50,922 bases of DNA from Stereocaulon alpinum (lineage: Eukaryota; Ascomycota; Lecanoromycetes; Lecanorales; Stereocaulaceae), in assembly GCA_018257865.1 (NCBI GenBank), contig JAEUBA010000137.1, forward strand, positions 1-50,922, given 5' to 3'. The first letter of the stretch is position 1. Each line of letters begins with the position of its first letter. Both the position numbers and the translations under genes were made by a program. Shown one piece after another: positions 18,661-30,807 of the stretch. The notes beneath the pieces were generated by a model. The model was not told the DNA's origin. It saw only the letters and a program-made list of their open reading frames with translations, and did not search any database.

Positions 18661-19900
18661 CTTATATAGCCTAGCTTTCCGCAATAATAGTAGATAAGCT
18701 TAGTTACTAAATCTAAATCAGTCTTCCGCTTTAGACTCCTTAAACGAGATTTATTTTACGCCGACTATAAGCTATCGACCCTTAGGCCCAGCCTATTAGG
18801 CTTAGAAATCTATTATTCTAACAGGCGGCTCCCTTATAACTTAGAGGCCCTATAGTTAGATAATTTCCTATAAGTACTTAAGCCGCCGCCTCTATAACGC
18901 TCGCGCCCTATAGTATTCTCTTATATAATAGCTTAGGTAATAATATTATCCCTATTATTAAACACCTTACCTATACTTAAGATTTTATTCTTCAGCTCCG
19001 GTCTTAGCTTAGCTAGGAAGAGGTTAGCTTTAAGCTCTAAGGCTATAGGCGGTAGGTTAGCTTCTAACTCCTCTAAGTAGGCCTTAAATATAGTAACTTT
19101 CTAGTTAGAATATTACTTTACCTCCTTAAACCTTTTATAGGCGAGGAGACGGCGGTTAATAGGATCTATAACTAAATTATATAGGAATTACTTAAAGAAT
19201 TCGAACGTTATATTATCCTATCTATAGTCCTTTAGGTAGGTATTCTACTAGGAATTTAGGTTATCTTTTAAGGCGTCTATATAGTAGACTATCCTAGACA
19301 GTTCGGTAGTAAAGTACTCTAGACTCTTAAAAAACTTCTTCTCTAAGTCAGCGAACCAGCGTAGGTATTTACCCTTACTAATTCCCTTATAGGGTCGTAT
19401 ATTCTTAAGCCGAAAGCTTTTCAGCACTAGGGGTCTTTAGAGTCTAATAGGTAGGTTTATAGACGCGCTAAAGGTAGGCGTTACAAGACGTAAAGGAATC
19501 CTTTAGCTAGCAATATTAACTAATTATACTAATATAGCGGTAGTAGGATATTATTCCTCCTCTTAAACCGTCCCTATAGGTATTCTAATAGTACTCTGCG
19601 ACCTAGGGTATTAAATTATATTATTTTCAGCTTCTAATACTAATAATTCGCGTAGTTACTTTAGGCGGCGATTCGTCGCTTAGGCTTCTTATAAGCGTTA
19701 CTTAAGATCAGCGTCGTCTAAATTAGAGGTATCTAGCTAAGACTCTCCGTTAGTCCTATAGCTCTCCGTAGGATTATTATTATTATTAATATTATTAGGT
19801 TCTTTAGCGTTAGTAACGGTCGTAGTAGTACAACTACGCGTCCGACCTAATATCGCAGTAACTCTGGGCCTCTCCCTTAAAAAGGTAGAGAAATTAGAAC

Positions 19901-20149
19901 TATAAAGGCTAGCGACGCCGGCTCTAAGCTAGCGCACTAAGGTATAAGAGACGTAAAGTTACTAGATTTAGATATTAAGTAATAGACATAATTATATTAC
20001 TTAGTAGTTAAGTAGTAGTAGAACTAATTTCTAAAGATCCCTAAAACACGGGGGAGTCCTAGGTAGCAATACTATTACCAAGCCCCTAGACCCTAATTAA
20101 TATTATTGCGTTGGCGTAGCTATAACGCGCATACGCTTAAGGGTTAACA
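19901..20149 (-). repeat. 5' LTR of D1
   Basis: 249 bp; outer end GGGTTAACA, then TSD CGAGG. It keeps about 9 CpA plus TpG sites against about 4 in the 3' LTR of the same element, so RIP hit the two ends unequally. Just inside it (coding sense) is TATAGTTCTAATTTCTCTAC, also found after the E and F LTRs and probably part of the primer-binding or leader region. Confidence 0.94.
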
Positions 20150-21205
20150 CGAGGTTCCTTATTAATATTACTAGCGTCCCCACCTTCAACTATAGCTTAT
20201 ATAGTAGTAGTAAGGGCTTATAGAATTTATTCTAATACTCGTTAGGGAATATCTCGTTTTCCTTAAGGTTTACCGCTTAATCGAAACTCCAGTATTTATA
20301 GTAGTCGCCCCGTATACGGTCGAGAATATAGTTATTAACTTTCTAGACATCCTTATTTATAATAGCTAGAATTGCTCGTTTAGTTAGATAGCGCCGGTCT
20401 GGAAGATCTCTACTAATAGCGGGGTAAATTTTATTAATTAGTACGTCTATAGTATTCCCTAGTAGGTATCTATATTTCTAGGGAGACTTCTTATCCTTAG
20501 TAATTAGGTCGACTATATTACCTTTACCGTTACTAATATATAGGAGAGCTTCGGCAAATTCTGCTATTCGCCGCCTACCTTCTTTAGTAAGACCTCTATT
20601 ACTTAAACGTATATTAGTAGTAAGCTGAAGAATAGTTACCTCGTCCTAGAACGCCGCCTTCTGGATATAGGTATTAATAATAACGCCTATAGTCCCCCCT
20701 AGGACTACTAGTAAGGTCTAATAGAAATCGCCGTAAAAGTAAATAACCTTACTACTAAAGTAAGCTCCGTTATTACCGCAAATATCCTATAAAGAACGGC
20801 TGACGCATTTAACGGTAAAACGACTCTATATAGGTACTTTATCCTAGAAGATAATATAAGCCCGCTTAATTAACTCTACGAGATTAGTCCCTTTCTAAAT
20901 ACTGTAACTAGACGTACTCTCAGCGTCTAATAGGATCTTAAATCGCGAATAGGTAGTACGTCTACTATCTAATAGGGTCGCAGCGATACCTAAAGAGGCT
21001 ATAGCTAAAGTAATACACTTCTGAGAACGGAGCTTCTTTAGAATAGTATTTTAGACTATAGTCTTCCTAGTACCGCTAGCGCCATTTAAAAAGAATAGTA
21101 CGCCTATACTAAATTTATTATTATTATTCTTATCTACCGTAGCTATAATCTTTTCGGCTGCTAGGCGTTAGTTGGTGTTAAACTTCTACTATTTAACTTC
21201 TATAT
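20150..21205 (-). pseudogene. PIF1-type (Helitron-like) helicase, N-terminal part
   Basis: Minus-strand translation gives the ATPase core of a PIF1-like helicase. The Walker A motif is near 21090-21060 (FFLNGASGTRKTIV, a Gly read as Arg), followed by LAIASLGIAATLLDSRRTTYSRF, the Walker B area (AYIIF-DKVPI), LLVVLGGTIGV, and TTNIRLSN and LLYISNGKGNI further on. It ends ILIRNL at CGAGG next to D1 and continues in frame at 12593. About 40 residues before Walker A it is cut at 21205 by a solo LTR; anything further N-terminal (Rep domain, Helitron 5' end) is gone. The family assignment is firm; Helitron origin is inferred. Confidence 0.85.
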
Positions 21206-21454
21206 TGTAAAGGCTAGCGACGCCGGCTCTAAGCTAGCGCACTAAGGTATGAGAGACGTGAAGTTACTGGATTCAGGTATCAAGCAATAGACATAATCAT
21301 ATTACTTAGTAGTCGAGTGGTAGCAGAACTAATTTCTAAAGATCCCCAAAACACGGGGGAGTCCTAGGTAGCAATACTATTGCCAAGCCCCTAAACCCTA
21401 ATTAATATTATTGCGTTGGCGTAGCTATAACGCGCACACGCTTAAGGGTTAACA
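21206..21454 (-). repeat. Solo LTR of the D1/E family, least RIP-mutated copy
   Basis: A complete 249-bp LTR (TGTAAAGG...GGGTTAACA in plus sense) without internal sequence. By hand count it keeps about 14 CpA and 8 TpG sites, against 4 to 9 in total in the other four copies. The flanking bases do not form a duplication (TATAT left, TTAGG right), and the flanks are two different elements: helicase left, element F right. It is best explained as the scar of recombination between two D1-family LTRs at different loci. Confidence 0.92.
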
Positions 21455-22216
21455 TTAGGGGTGCAGCGATAGCTAAATAGTAGTAGATAAAGCGGCGGTA
21501 AAAGTTAGTAAATCCTAAAAAGACTTAAACTTCGTAGTAGGTTTTAAGTTTTAGCTACTCCTTAATAATAGTAACTCTACGTAGATCTATCGCTACGCTA
21601 GTAGTCGAAATTATAAACCCTAGAAACTCTACCTAAGTAATATTAAATACGTACTTCTTTAAGTTAGCGTATAATTAATACTATTAGAGTCGCTATAGTA
21701 CTTCTCTTATATACTACTAGTAGTCCGCTAAATCTCCTAAGAAGATTAGGATATTATCTAAATATACTATATATATTATATCTACTAGCCTAGCTAAGGC
21801 TTAATTAATATATACTTAAAAGGTAGTAGGGGTATTAGCTAACCTAAATAGTATAATAAGATACTTAAAGTAACTATAGTAGGTATAGAACGCTATCTTC
21901 TATTTATTACCGCGTTTAATCCGGATACAGTAATACGTATCCTTTAGGTCTAACTTTATAAATCGCTTAGTACCGTATAAGCGGTCTAACGTTTTAGTAA
22001 TAAGAGGTAATAGATACCTATTCTTTATAGTTACCGTATTTAACCCCTTATAGTCTATATAGAGGCGTAGCCCCCTATCCTTCTTTAGTATAAAAAGGAT
22101 AGGTACTCCTACTAGTAAAACGGAATAGCGAATCTATCCCTTTACTAATATATTATTAAGGTAGCGCCGCAGCTCCGTAAGCTTAACTCTTAATAAATTA
22201 TAGAGAGGCCTATATA
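21455..22216 (-). pseudogene. Ty3/gypsy element F, reverse transcriptase part (RIP-degenerate, truncated)
   Basis: Minus-strand translation gives RT from the palm onward: a YLDN box near 21765-21740 (IVYLDNILIF), then TSVAIDLRRV and a tail VQVFLGFTNFYRRFIYYY, ending at APL beside the solo LTR. RNase H, integrase and the 3' LTR of F are missing. The upstream part resumes at 28797 beyond element H. F resembles the D1/E family in sequence but is distinct. Confidence 0.85.
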
Positions 22217-22552
22217 TATTACGGCTCGCCTAGAGGTGATCGTAGGAGAAGGCAGCTTTAAAGAAAACTACCTTATATTAGGATTTGGCTAATAGGCTAC
22301 GCTTAGTATCTAGAAAATAGAATAAAGAAGAAAAGAAGTAAGAGCTTAGGAGCTTATAGGCTTAAATACCCCTAGCGCTAGTTAAGCGCTATACTAAAGC
22401 TAAAAGGGCCTAGCGTTAGACCTAGGCTAAGTCGGATATAAGTCGGATATAAGTCGAACTAAACCTAGTCCGACTTAGATAGGGTATATAAATACTAGTA
22501 AGTAATAAAGGACTAGTAAGCTATTAAAGACCCCTAGATTAGGATTATAATA
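22217..22552 (-). repeat. 3' LTR of H
   Basis: 336 bp, nearly identical to 28461-28796. It contains a short tandem block near 22433-22456 (GTCGGATATAA twice, then GTCGAACTAAA) and TATATAAATAC near 22485. In minus (coding) sense the polypurine tract TAGAGGGGGGGGGTAG precedes it. Confidence 0.93.
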
Positions 22553-22679
22553 CTACCCCCCCCCTCTAAAAAACTACGTCCGCGTAGTTACTATTATTAG
22601 ATAATTATTATTAAGGTTTATATAGTTATTAATCCTATTATTATAGGCCTTCAGCTAGGTAGGGAGTGCTCGTAGAGGG

Positions 22680-25600
22680 CCTTTTATATTAGGATACTAT
22701 AGGTAGAAAGCCTTTAATATATAAGGCGCTATTATAGCGTTAGAGTAGGGATACTACTCTAAGTCTTTATCTACGCCTCTCTACCTAATCCGGTACTTTA
22801 AGGTAGAGCCTACTAGTTTAGAGCCTAGTATCCCCTCTAGTTCCTACTTATCTTACTCCGGTAACAGCTATATTAGGGCTAGGTTAGGGCGTTATTAGCC
22901 TAGTAACGGGTTATCTAGGTATTTATAGAGGGAGTAGGAGTAGAATACTAGCTAGATTATCTAGTCCTCTAGGAGCTCTACCCTCCAGCTTTTACTAACC
23001 CTTTCTAGGACCTTAACTAGGCTATACTAGTTATTAGAGAGCTTATAGGAGGGTTAGTCCACTTTTTAGTTCTAGGTATTAACTAGTACTAGGTCCCTAA
23101 TATCTTAGTTAACCTTATAATACTTATAGTTAGCTATTCGTCTTATCTTATCTTATTATAATTATAAGGTTAAGTATATAAATCGTATAGTATCTTCTAT
23201 ATAGGAGGCGACCTATATAGCGTCCTTATAATTAAGCTTCTCTAAGGCGGTAGTAGGAGGATTAGGGTTATAGAGATCCTATAAGGAGCGTAGCTTATAA
23301 CTATTTAATAGTTAGAAGGGCGTAATACCTAGAGATTCGTATAGTAAGGTTAACTAAGCTAGATCTATAATTAGTAGTATCTAACTCTAGTTATCTTAGT
23401 AGTATGTATAGAAGGGCTAGAGCTACTATTTTATATATTAGTTTATAATCTCCGTTTACCTATTAACGTTCGGATTATAGGCTGTAGTTAGTTTTACCTT
23501 AGTACCTAGGATATAGTAGTACTCCTTCTAGAAAGTTAATATAAATTATACTCCTCGATCTAATATAATAGAGTTAGGTATTCCCTAGTAACGGGTTTAG
23601 TAAGTTAGGAATAACTCAGCTATTCCCTTAGCTATAATAGTCTTATAATAGAGTAATAAGAGAGACTTCTTTAATAGTTAATCTATTACTATAAAGACGA
23701 AATTATAACTAGCTTCGTCTAAAGGGAGTTTAGTAAAATCTATTATTAGGTACTAGTAGGGGTATACTAGGATCTTTAGAGGCTTTAGAAAGCCTAAAGT
23801 CTTATCTCTATAGGCCTTTATCTAAGTATAACTATAGTTAGCGATATACTACGCTATATTATTTCTAATATTCTTCTAGTAGTACTACTTAGATAGGATT
23901 ATTTTAACTTTACTAATCCCTACGTACGCGATAGCTAGCTGGGCGTAGATATAGTAGATTAGAGATATCCGCAGCTCTAGTAGCTCTATTAGTACTTTAA
24001 GCCTACCTTAGAAGTATAGCTTACTACGGTCTAGCTTATAGTTAAGGTAGTCGTTATAGGCTCGCTTACGTAAGGGTTCTAGTATCAGCGAGTTCTTATT
24101 AGTATTAATTACCTAGTTAATAATATTATAGCCCTTAATATTATATACGGCTAATAAGGCGGGGTTAGGTACTTCGCCTTTTAAGTATTCCTTTAGCTCT
24201 TTAGGATCCGTTAGCGTAGCTATAGGTAATAGCTTAACCTTTTCTATAATTTAGACTAGGTCGTAGTCCGGATAGGCGGTAAGGGAGGAGATAGTAACTT
24301 CTTCTAGTATTTAAGGGTTAACCTTCTTATTTAGGAGGAGTTACTAGCTCCGGATTATATATTTACGGGCTTTTAAAGGCGTAATATCTTACTCCCTATA
24401 AGATAGTATATCCGCTATAGTATTCGTAATACCCGTACGGTATATAATTATAAAGTAGAAGTTAGTAAAAAACTTAGCCTAGCGAGCTTAGTAGGCTATA
24501 AGGTCTTTAATAGTTATAAAGTATTCTAAGGCTTTATAATTAGTATATATATAGACTAACTTCTACGCCCTAAGGAGCTCCGGCTTATACTACTAAAAGA
24601 AGCGGAAAATCGCGAGTAATTCCTTATTATAGATTAGGTAATTTAGCTTTATATTACCTATTATCTTAGAGAAGTATCTTACTAAGTAGAAGAGGTTATC
24701 CTTATACTTCTATAATAAGATACTAGTAACTACTCCGTCTAAGGAATCCGTCTTAAGGCGGGTTTCCTTATAGGGATTATAATACTTAAGGATAGGGGTA
24801 GAGAGGAGGGCTTAGTAGAGAGAGTCCTATATATAGTAATAGACGTTATTAAAGTAGAAGGGTATATCCTTAACTATTAGGCGAATAAGTAGAGCTATAA
24901 TCCTACTATACCCTTAAATAAACCTTCTATAGAAGTTATAAAAGCCTAAGTAGCTCTAAATACCTTATATATTACTTATATACTACTAGGTCTTAATAAC
25001 GGCGACCTTCTTTAGATTTACCTTAATACTATTAACTCTAATAATAAAGCTAAGAAACTTAGTTTTCTAAATATTAAACTCGCTCTTCTTAATATCTACT
25101 TATAGGTTATTAGTCTATAGGATCTTTATAACCTTCTTTATATAAATCTTATACTCCTTAGGAGTCTTAGAGTAGATAAGGATATTATCTATATAGGTTA
25201 AGTAGAAGTTATTAAGATACTCTATTAGGATATTATTAATAAAGCGCTAGAAGGTAGCTAAGGCGTTAGTTAACCTAAATAGTATTACCCTATACTTAAA
25301 GGTACTATATTAACTACGGAAGCTAATAAGGTCCTCTAAGTCCTAGTAGATCCTTACCTAGTAGAATACCTATTAGATATCGATCTTTATAAAGATTTTA
25401 GCCTTATAGATTTAAGCTATTATCTTATCTATTAGAGGGAGTAGGTATAGATCCTTCTTAGTTAGGTCGTTAAGCTTCTAGAAATTAATATAGAAGTATA
25501 AGCTACTATCTTCCTTTCTAGCGAAGAGTATTAGAGCTATATATAGTATATTTAATAGTTTAATAAATCCCTTATAGAGGTAGTCTATAATATAGCGTTT

Positions 25601-26750
25601 AGCCTTAGAGAGTTACTTATTAGTTATCTTTTATAGCGGCTTAAAGGTTAAGGTATTTAGGCTAATAAGCTTAATTTTATAGTCTATACTTAGTCTTCTA
25701 TTAGCTAATATATTAAAGTCTCTTTATAAAAAAAGGGGGGCGAACTCTTAGTATTATAGTAGAAGCTTAGCCTTTACTAAGTCCTTATTAGCCTAGTATT
25801 TAATCTTAAGTACTTTCTAAGGGGAGAGACTTATATCTATAGTAATAAGCTTAAGAAAAAGACGCTCTTAGCGTTAGTCCGCCCTATAGTTAATCTTACA
25901 CTCTAAATCTTATATAGAGGCGATAAAGGTATTAGAATTAGGAAGTCTCCTAGACTTCTTACTAAGGTAGAAATAGTATATCGCGATAGCGGAAATTAGG
26001 GCGATATCTATTATATAAGTACTATAGCTAGGGCGTTAAGTCTTAGCTAGTAATATCTTTAGACTTAATATAACTAGTATATTTAGCCCTTAGAGGGCGT
26101 CCTCTATTTTAGCGAGGCGTTTCTTTAAGTTTTATATAAAATTCGACGGCCTACCGCTATATAAATTAGGTAATTTTAAGCGAGTAGGAGAAACTAAAGC
26201 TAACTATCGAGAGGGTAGTATACTTTAGGATAAGGTATTAATCTAGTAGTCTATTAAAAGCTTAGGGTTAATAGAGGCGAGCTTAGCTTAACTATAGTAA
26301 TACTTATCTACCTTAAAAAGAGCGTCCTAATACTTAATATCTTATTAGTACTCTAAGGAAATTAGTTTCTTAAGCGAAGTTATAGGGAGGAGTACCCTCT
26401 TATTAAAGTACTACTAGATAGCTATATTAGTAGGCTATTTAAAGCTATTCTTCCCTTTTATATAGACTTACTTAATATTATAGTACTCTAAGAATTTCTA
26501 ACTAATAAGAATATTAGTCTAACCTAAGTCGGTAACTAAAAATAGAAAATTAATATAATAATAATTAATTATTATTATAAGAAGTAGAGCGACTATAATT
26601 AGGGAGCCGCTTTAGCTATTATAGCTAGTTAGGATAATTAGCTTAGAAAGCTTAATAAAGCAAATCCTAAAGGACTTAGAAAAGGCGAAGGCGAGAGAGG
26701 TTTTAATTATACTAAAAATATTAGCTCTACTATTAATATATAAAAAGGTT
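22680..26750 (-). pseudogene. H pol: protease to chromodomain (RIP-degenerate)
   Basis: In coding order on the minus strand: protease about 26750-26450 (INSRAN at the active-site position, then VTDLG-TNILIS, typical of gypsy proteases); RT about 25720-25080 with FRLTNALATF and the YIDN box (TYIDNILIYSK, near 25200); RNase H about 24800-24500 (YNKELLAIFRFF, TNYKALEYF); integrase about 24100-23420 with IDFTKLPLD, SIILDRGVQF and NRQTEIINQ (catalytic Glu kept); and chromodomain about 22870-22690 (KLVGSTLKYRIR). Stops abound at Gln and Trp codons. Element H2 gives an independent copy of most of this region. Confidence 0.9.
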
Positions 26751-28440
26751 TTAATAAAAGATCTATTATATCCTAGCTTTATATTAACTAGAAACTAGCG
26801 GTCTCTAATAAAAGCTTAAAAATTAAATTATAAGTCCTTCTATAGATTAGGGCTCCTATTATAGCTAAAGACTTTACTATAGCCTAGGAGTTTTCTAATA
26901 GCTTATTAGACTCTATTTCCTTACTAACTATAATCTCTAAAATCTTCTTCTTAAGAGACTATTAGCTGCGCTTTTAGGGATAGTTATTCGCTTAGTAGCT
27001 AATTTTACCGTAGTTATTATATAGCGAGTTAGCGGGTATCTTAGGGGAAGCTAGTACTATTAGTATAAGAGATAGTAAATAAGGAAGGGTAGTTATACCT
27101 CTAAAGGTAACTTAGTAATCTATATAAGAGGTTAGATAGGGTAAGAGGACTTACTAGCTCCTTATCTTAAGGATACCCTAAGGGTTAGTATTTATTCCTA
27201 TCTAAGGCCTACTAGCTACCTCTTTAGACCTAATATTTTATATTTCCTAATTAGAGATAGCGAGATACTTATCTAAGGTACTATAGTCCTCGCCTATCTT
27301 ATACTTTTTTATATAGACGCTTCTCTTTAAGGCGGAAGAGATTTTCTTATATAAATCCTTAAACTAATACTTAGTACTAATCTTTTTAGTAGTCGCTAGG
27401 TAGGTAAACTTTACCTAAAAATTATTATAGTTTATAGAACCTATCTTAAGCTTATAGTATATATAATAAGTAGACTAGACGTAGTTATAGTTAAAGAAAT
27501 ACTAATCTAGTACCTTTAATATATTAGCGGTATTATATATAGAAGATATATAAGTTAGGTCTATATATTAAAGGATTAGGGTTTTCGCCTCTCCTATAGT
27601 ATACTTATAGTATATAGAGACTTACTTAACTCTATTTTAGAAATTCGTAGGGTATTCCTTTATAAAGATCTTTATATCTATTTTCTATATATTATATTCG
27701 ACTTCCCCTATATAGTTGCTAAAGTAGGATTAAGGGTATTAGATTTTTAATAGTTTAATAGCTATCCCGCTAGGTATAGGCTTAGAAAGGTAGTAGTCTA
27801 TTAATAGCTAGAGGTTAGTAGTAAGAGACCTCTATTAACGCTAGTTATTTAGAGGTAGGGTTAGAGTAGAGGTAGCCTACTTAGATTAGGATTCTACTAA
27901 AGCTATTATAATAATAGTAGTAATAATAGCTTACTAAGTTAGGGTAAAGGGGGGTATTTAGTTAGCTATCTTATTACTAAATAGAGGAATAGTAATAGTA
28001 ATTTTAGTAGTAGGGTTATCCTTAGCGTCCCTAAAGATCTCTTTTAAGCTTAAGTCCTTTAAGGTTTTTAGTTTAGGAGTCTTAATTAATAGTAGGGGGT
28101 TATTAGGGTTAGAAGAGGAAGGTATAGCTACTAGTAATTAACTCCTTAAGGTAGATAAGAATCCTAGCTAGTTAGAGGGTATACTTTAGTATATACTCTT
28201 ATAAAGGGGTATATAAGTATAGTATTACGCGTATTATTAGAGTTTTTTAAGTATAGGTATTAACGCGAAAGTAGTTAGGGGTTTTAAAAAAATAGGAATC
28301 TAGCTTTCTCTAAGATATACTAATTATTTAATTAGTAGGTATCTACTTATTAAGTAGGTAGTACTCTTTATTAATAGGTAGCTTACTAAGCTTAGCCTTA
28401 GTCTAAAAGAACGGGTAAAATACGACGCTTTATAGCGGAG
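26751..28440 (-). pseudogene. H gag (RIP-degenerate)
   Basis: This is the gag region of H. A CCHC zinc knuckle is readable at about 27020-26960 as YNNYGKISY-ANNYP (Tyr for Cys/His). Upstream is about 1.3 kb of capsid-type sequence with scattered stops. The start codon cannot be fixed after RIP. Gag lies directly behind the 5' LTR at 28461 and runs into the protease. Confidence 0.75.
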
Positions 28441-28460
28441 GGGGTATTAGTCCTATTTTA

Positions 28461-28796
28461 TATTACAGCTCGCCTAAAGGTAATTATAGGAGAAGGTAGC
28501 TTTAAAGAAAACTACCTTATATTAGGATTTAGCTAATAGGCTACGCTTAGTATCTAGAAAATAGGATAAAGAAGAAAAGAAGTAAGAGCTTAGGAGCTTA
28601 TAGGCCTAAATACCCCTAGCGCTAGTTAAGCGCTATACTAAAGCTAAAAGGGCCTAGCGTTAGACCTAGGCTAAGTCGGATATAAGTTAGATACAAGTCG
28701 AACTAAACCTAGTCCGACTCGAATAGGGTGTATAAATACTAGTAAGTAATAAAGGACTAGTAAGCTATTAAAGACCCCTAGATTAGGATCGTAATA
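28461..28796 (-). repeat. 5' LTR of H
   Basis: 336 bp matching 22217-22552. It keeps a few unmutated sites (GATACAAGTCG, GGGTGTATAAATAC near 28730). The outer end GTAATA is followed by TSD ATATA at 28797-28801. Confidence 0.93.
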
Positions 28797-30591
28797 ATAT
28801 AGTAGCTCTCCCTTATTTAATTTAATAACGTAGTCCCCCTATTTCTACTTAGGTAGGATTCTAGCCTTCTTATTTAAGAATATATCTTTAAACTCCTATA
28901 ATTAAGGAGGAAGGGCTACTATACTAGACTTATTAGCCTAGGGTAGCTTCGCTATTATAGTACTAACGTATATTATAGCGAATACTTACTATTCCTATTA
29001 TAATACTTACGTAAATTCGGTCGGTTTATTAATCTATAGCTAATTAGTATTAACCTAATACCGCTATTAGCGCGCTAGCGTATTAACTATAATACCTAAC
29101 TTATAGAGCGTAGGTATTCTAATAATTAGATTAGAACTCTCTTAGTCGATAGTATAGAATAAGGAGCTATACTCCTTTTCTTAGCCTTAACTATTAGTAG
29201 CTTTATAGCTTAGCTAATACGCCCTATAATAATAAATATCTTATCCGCTTAGCTATACTAGCGTCGGTAAGATAGCACGTTTTAGTAGTAAATTATATTA
29301 TACTATAAACTACTAAGCGACTAGGCTAATTTACGCTTTAGGGTCGATTAGCCCCTTAAAGGGGTATAATCCTTTAGAAGCTATTACCTAGCCCTTTAGG
29401 TATAGGGGATTAAAAGCCTTTATTAGCCTTTCTCCTTCTTACCCTACCGGTTCTCCGCTAATAGGGCCTTATTATTTTTTAACTATACTATATTAACTAG
29501 AGTAAAGTTAGGATTATCTCTTTATAAGTAGTCCCTCTTCTAATATCCCTTACTACTATATATAAAATAAGTATTACTCTTTTACTTAAGTTTACTTAGC
29601 GCGCTTACTAAAGGCTTAGGTCGCTAGTAGTCTCTATCCTTCTTTAGGCGCTTTAATAATAGCTTACCGCCTCCGCTACTTAGATACTTTAATATATACT
29701 CCTCTAAAGGTCTACTTCTAGTATTATTATTAGACTTTCTAGATCCCTAATAAGATCTTTTAAGCGTTTTTTCTTATATAACTACTAAAGCTAGGATCTC
29801 TTCCTATATCTTTAGTATATTACCGGTACTTAGGATTTTATTCTTAATATTAGGTTATAACTTACTAAGGAATATTATTACCCTAAAGGCTTTTAGTAGG
29901 ACCTCTAGGTAGGCTTCTAGCTTTTCTAAGTATATCTTAAAAATAGAGACCTTTTACTCCTTTTACTATTTTACGCTATTCTAGCGCTTATATATAAGGA
30001 GCCGTTAGTTTATTAGGTTAGCTACTAAATCTAGTAGGAAGGTCTTAAAGTAATTAAAGGTATATTAATCTACCTCTTCTAGCTTAAACTTATTCTACTA
30101 TTATACTATCGCGTCGCCTTTAAGTAATTATACGTAGTAAAATACTTATAGCTTAGTAGGAAATTAATTTATATATTAGTAAACTATTAGATATACTTAC
30201 CTTCTAATATTCTATAGTATAGACGTATCTTTTCTAGACGAATTATTTTTAGTAGTAGTAGTACTACCGTCTCGCTTAAGCTATTAAATAAAGATATTAC
30301 CTTAGAGGTCTTACCTTACTAACTTACTTAGGCCTTACTTAGCCTAGTATTAGGTTATCTTAGGACTTTCTTAATTATCTACTCTACTACCGCTACTTAG
30401 AGATCCCTTACTTAAGATTTTAGCTATTAGATCCTTTACTATTATAAGTTTATAGAAGTAGGGGTTAACTCTAATAACTCCCCCTATAGTCCGACCGTAG
30501 ACTCTTATATACCCTTTTAAGTAGAACTTTAAGTTATTACTATCCTATTCTACTCTAGGCCTTTAACCTTAAAGGTTAGAGTAATTAGAAC
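28797..30591 (-). pseudogene. Element F gag, protease and start of RT (RIP-degenerate)
   Basis: Minus-strand reading from the F LTR: gag about 30500-29600, a CCHC knuckle at about 29575-29520 (YFIYSSKGY-KRDY), a protease region about 29350-29150, and sequence leading into RT up to the ATATA duplication beside H. RT continues at 22216. Just inside the LTR (30591-30570, coding sense) is GTTCTAATTACTCTAACCTT, very like the same position in D1 and E. Confidence 0.8.
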
Positions 30592-30806
30592 TATAATATA
30601 TACCTTTTATACCCTAGTAGCGTAGCGTAATAGTATACTAAGGTTTATTTAAAGATATAAAGTAGTAATAGTAGGTATCTATTTATTAGTAGAACTAATT
30701 ACTAACGATCCTACTTCTAGGGGGTATATACTCCTTATACTTATTAAGCACGGAGCGGGGTAGTATAATATCTTCCTTTACCTATACGTATAGCGCTACG
30801 GTAACA
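30592..30806 (-). repeat. 5' LTR of element F (215 bp, only copy in window)
   Basis: Bounded on the inside by the GTTCTAATT leader motif shared with the D1/E family and outside by GGTAACA (minus sense TGTTACC). Minus-sense termini are TGTTACC...TATTATA. The partner 3' LTR was lost when F was cut at 21455, so the limits are inferred from the motif and termini. Confidence 0.65.
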
Positions 30807-30807
30807 C

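Larger units (their letters stand above)
17961..19850 (-). pseudogene. D1 gag, interrupted by TRIM1 (RIP-degenerate)
   Basis: Minus-strand reading gives the gag of the D1/E family: capsid-like sequence about 19430-18850 and a CCHC zinc knuckle about 18695-18050 that is split by TRIM1. The sister copy E shows the unbroken site at 33109-33140 (CTATATAAGCCTAAATTATCC), with a single ATAAG where D1 has two CTTAT (same sequence, other strand) around TRIM1. The gag was already a RIP target, so TRIM1 need not have been what killed it. Confidence 0.87.
12594..20149 (-). mobile_element. Full-length Ty3/gypsy chromovirus D1 (minus), carrying TRIM1
   Basis: Two 249-bp LTRs (12594-12842 and 19901-20149) bound gag-pol read on the minus strand. 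The polypurine tract (minus sense CTTAGAGGGGAGGATAC, at 12843-12859) lies beside the left LTR, which makes it the 3' LTR. Target duplications CGAGG at 12589-12593 and 20150-20154 are exact, and the helicase frame rejoins across the site. The total is 7556 bp; subtracting TRIM1 (585) and its 5-bp duplication gives 6966 bp, exactly the length of the sister copy E. Coding domains are full of RIP stops. Confidence 0.96.
22217..28796 (-). mobile_element. Full-length Ty3/gypsy chromovirus H (6580 bp, minus), nested in F
   Basis: 336-bp LTRs (22217-22552 and 28461-28796) bound gag-pol on the minus strand. A polypurine tract (nine C in plus sense, 22553-22568) lies beside the left LTR, which is therefore the 3' LTR. 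Target duplications ATATA at 22212-22216 and 28797-28801 are exact, and element F resumes on both sides. The LTR ends TATTACGG...GTAATA derive from TGTTACGG...GTAACA. A second member, H2, is at 43214. Confidence 0.95.
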
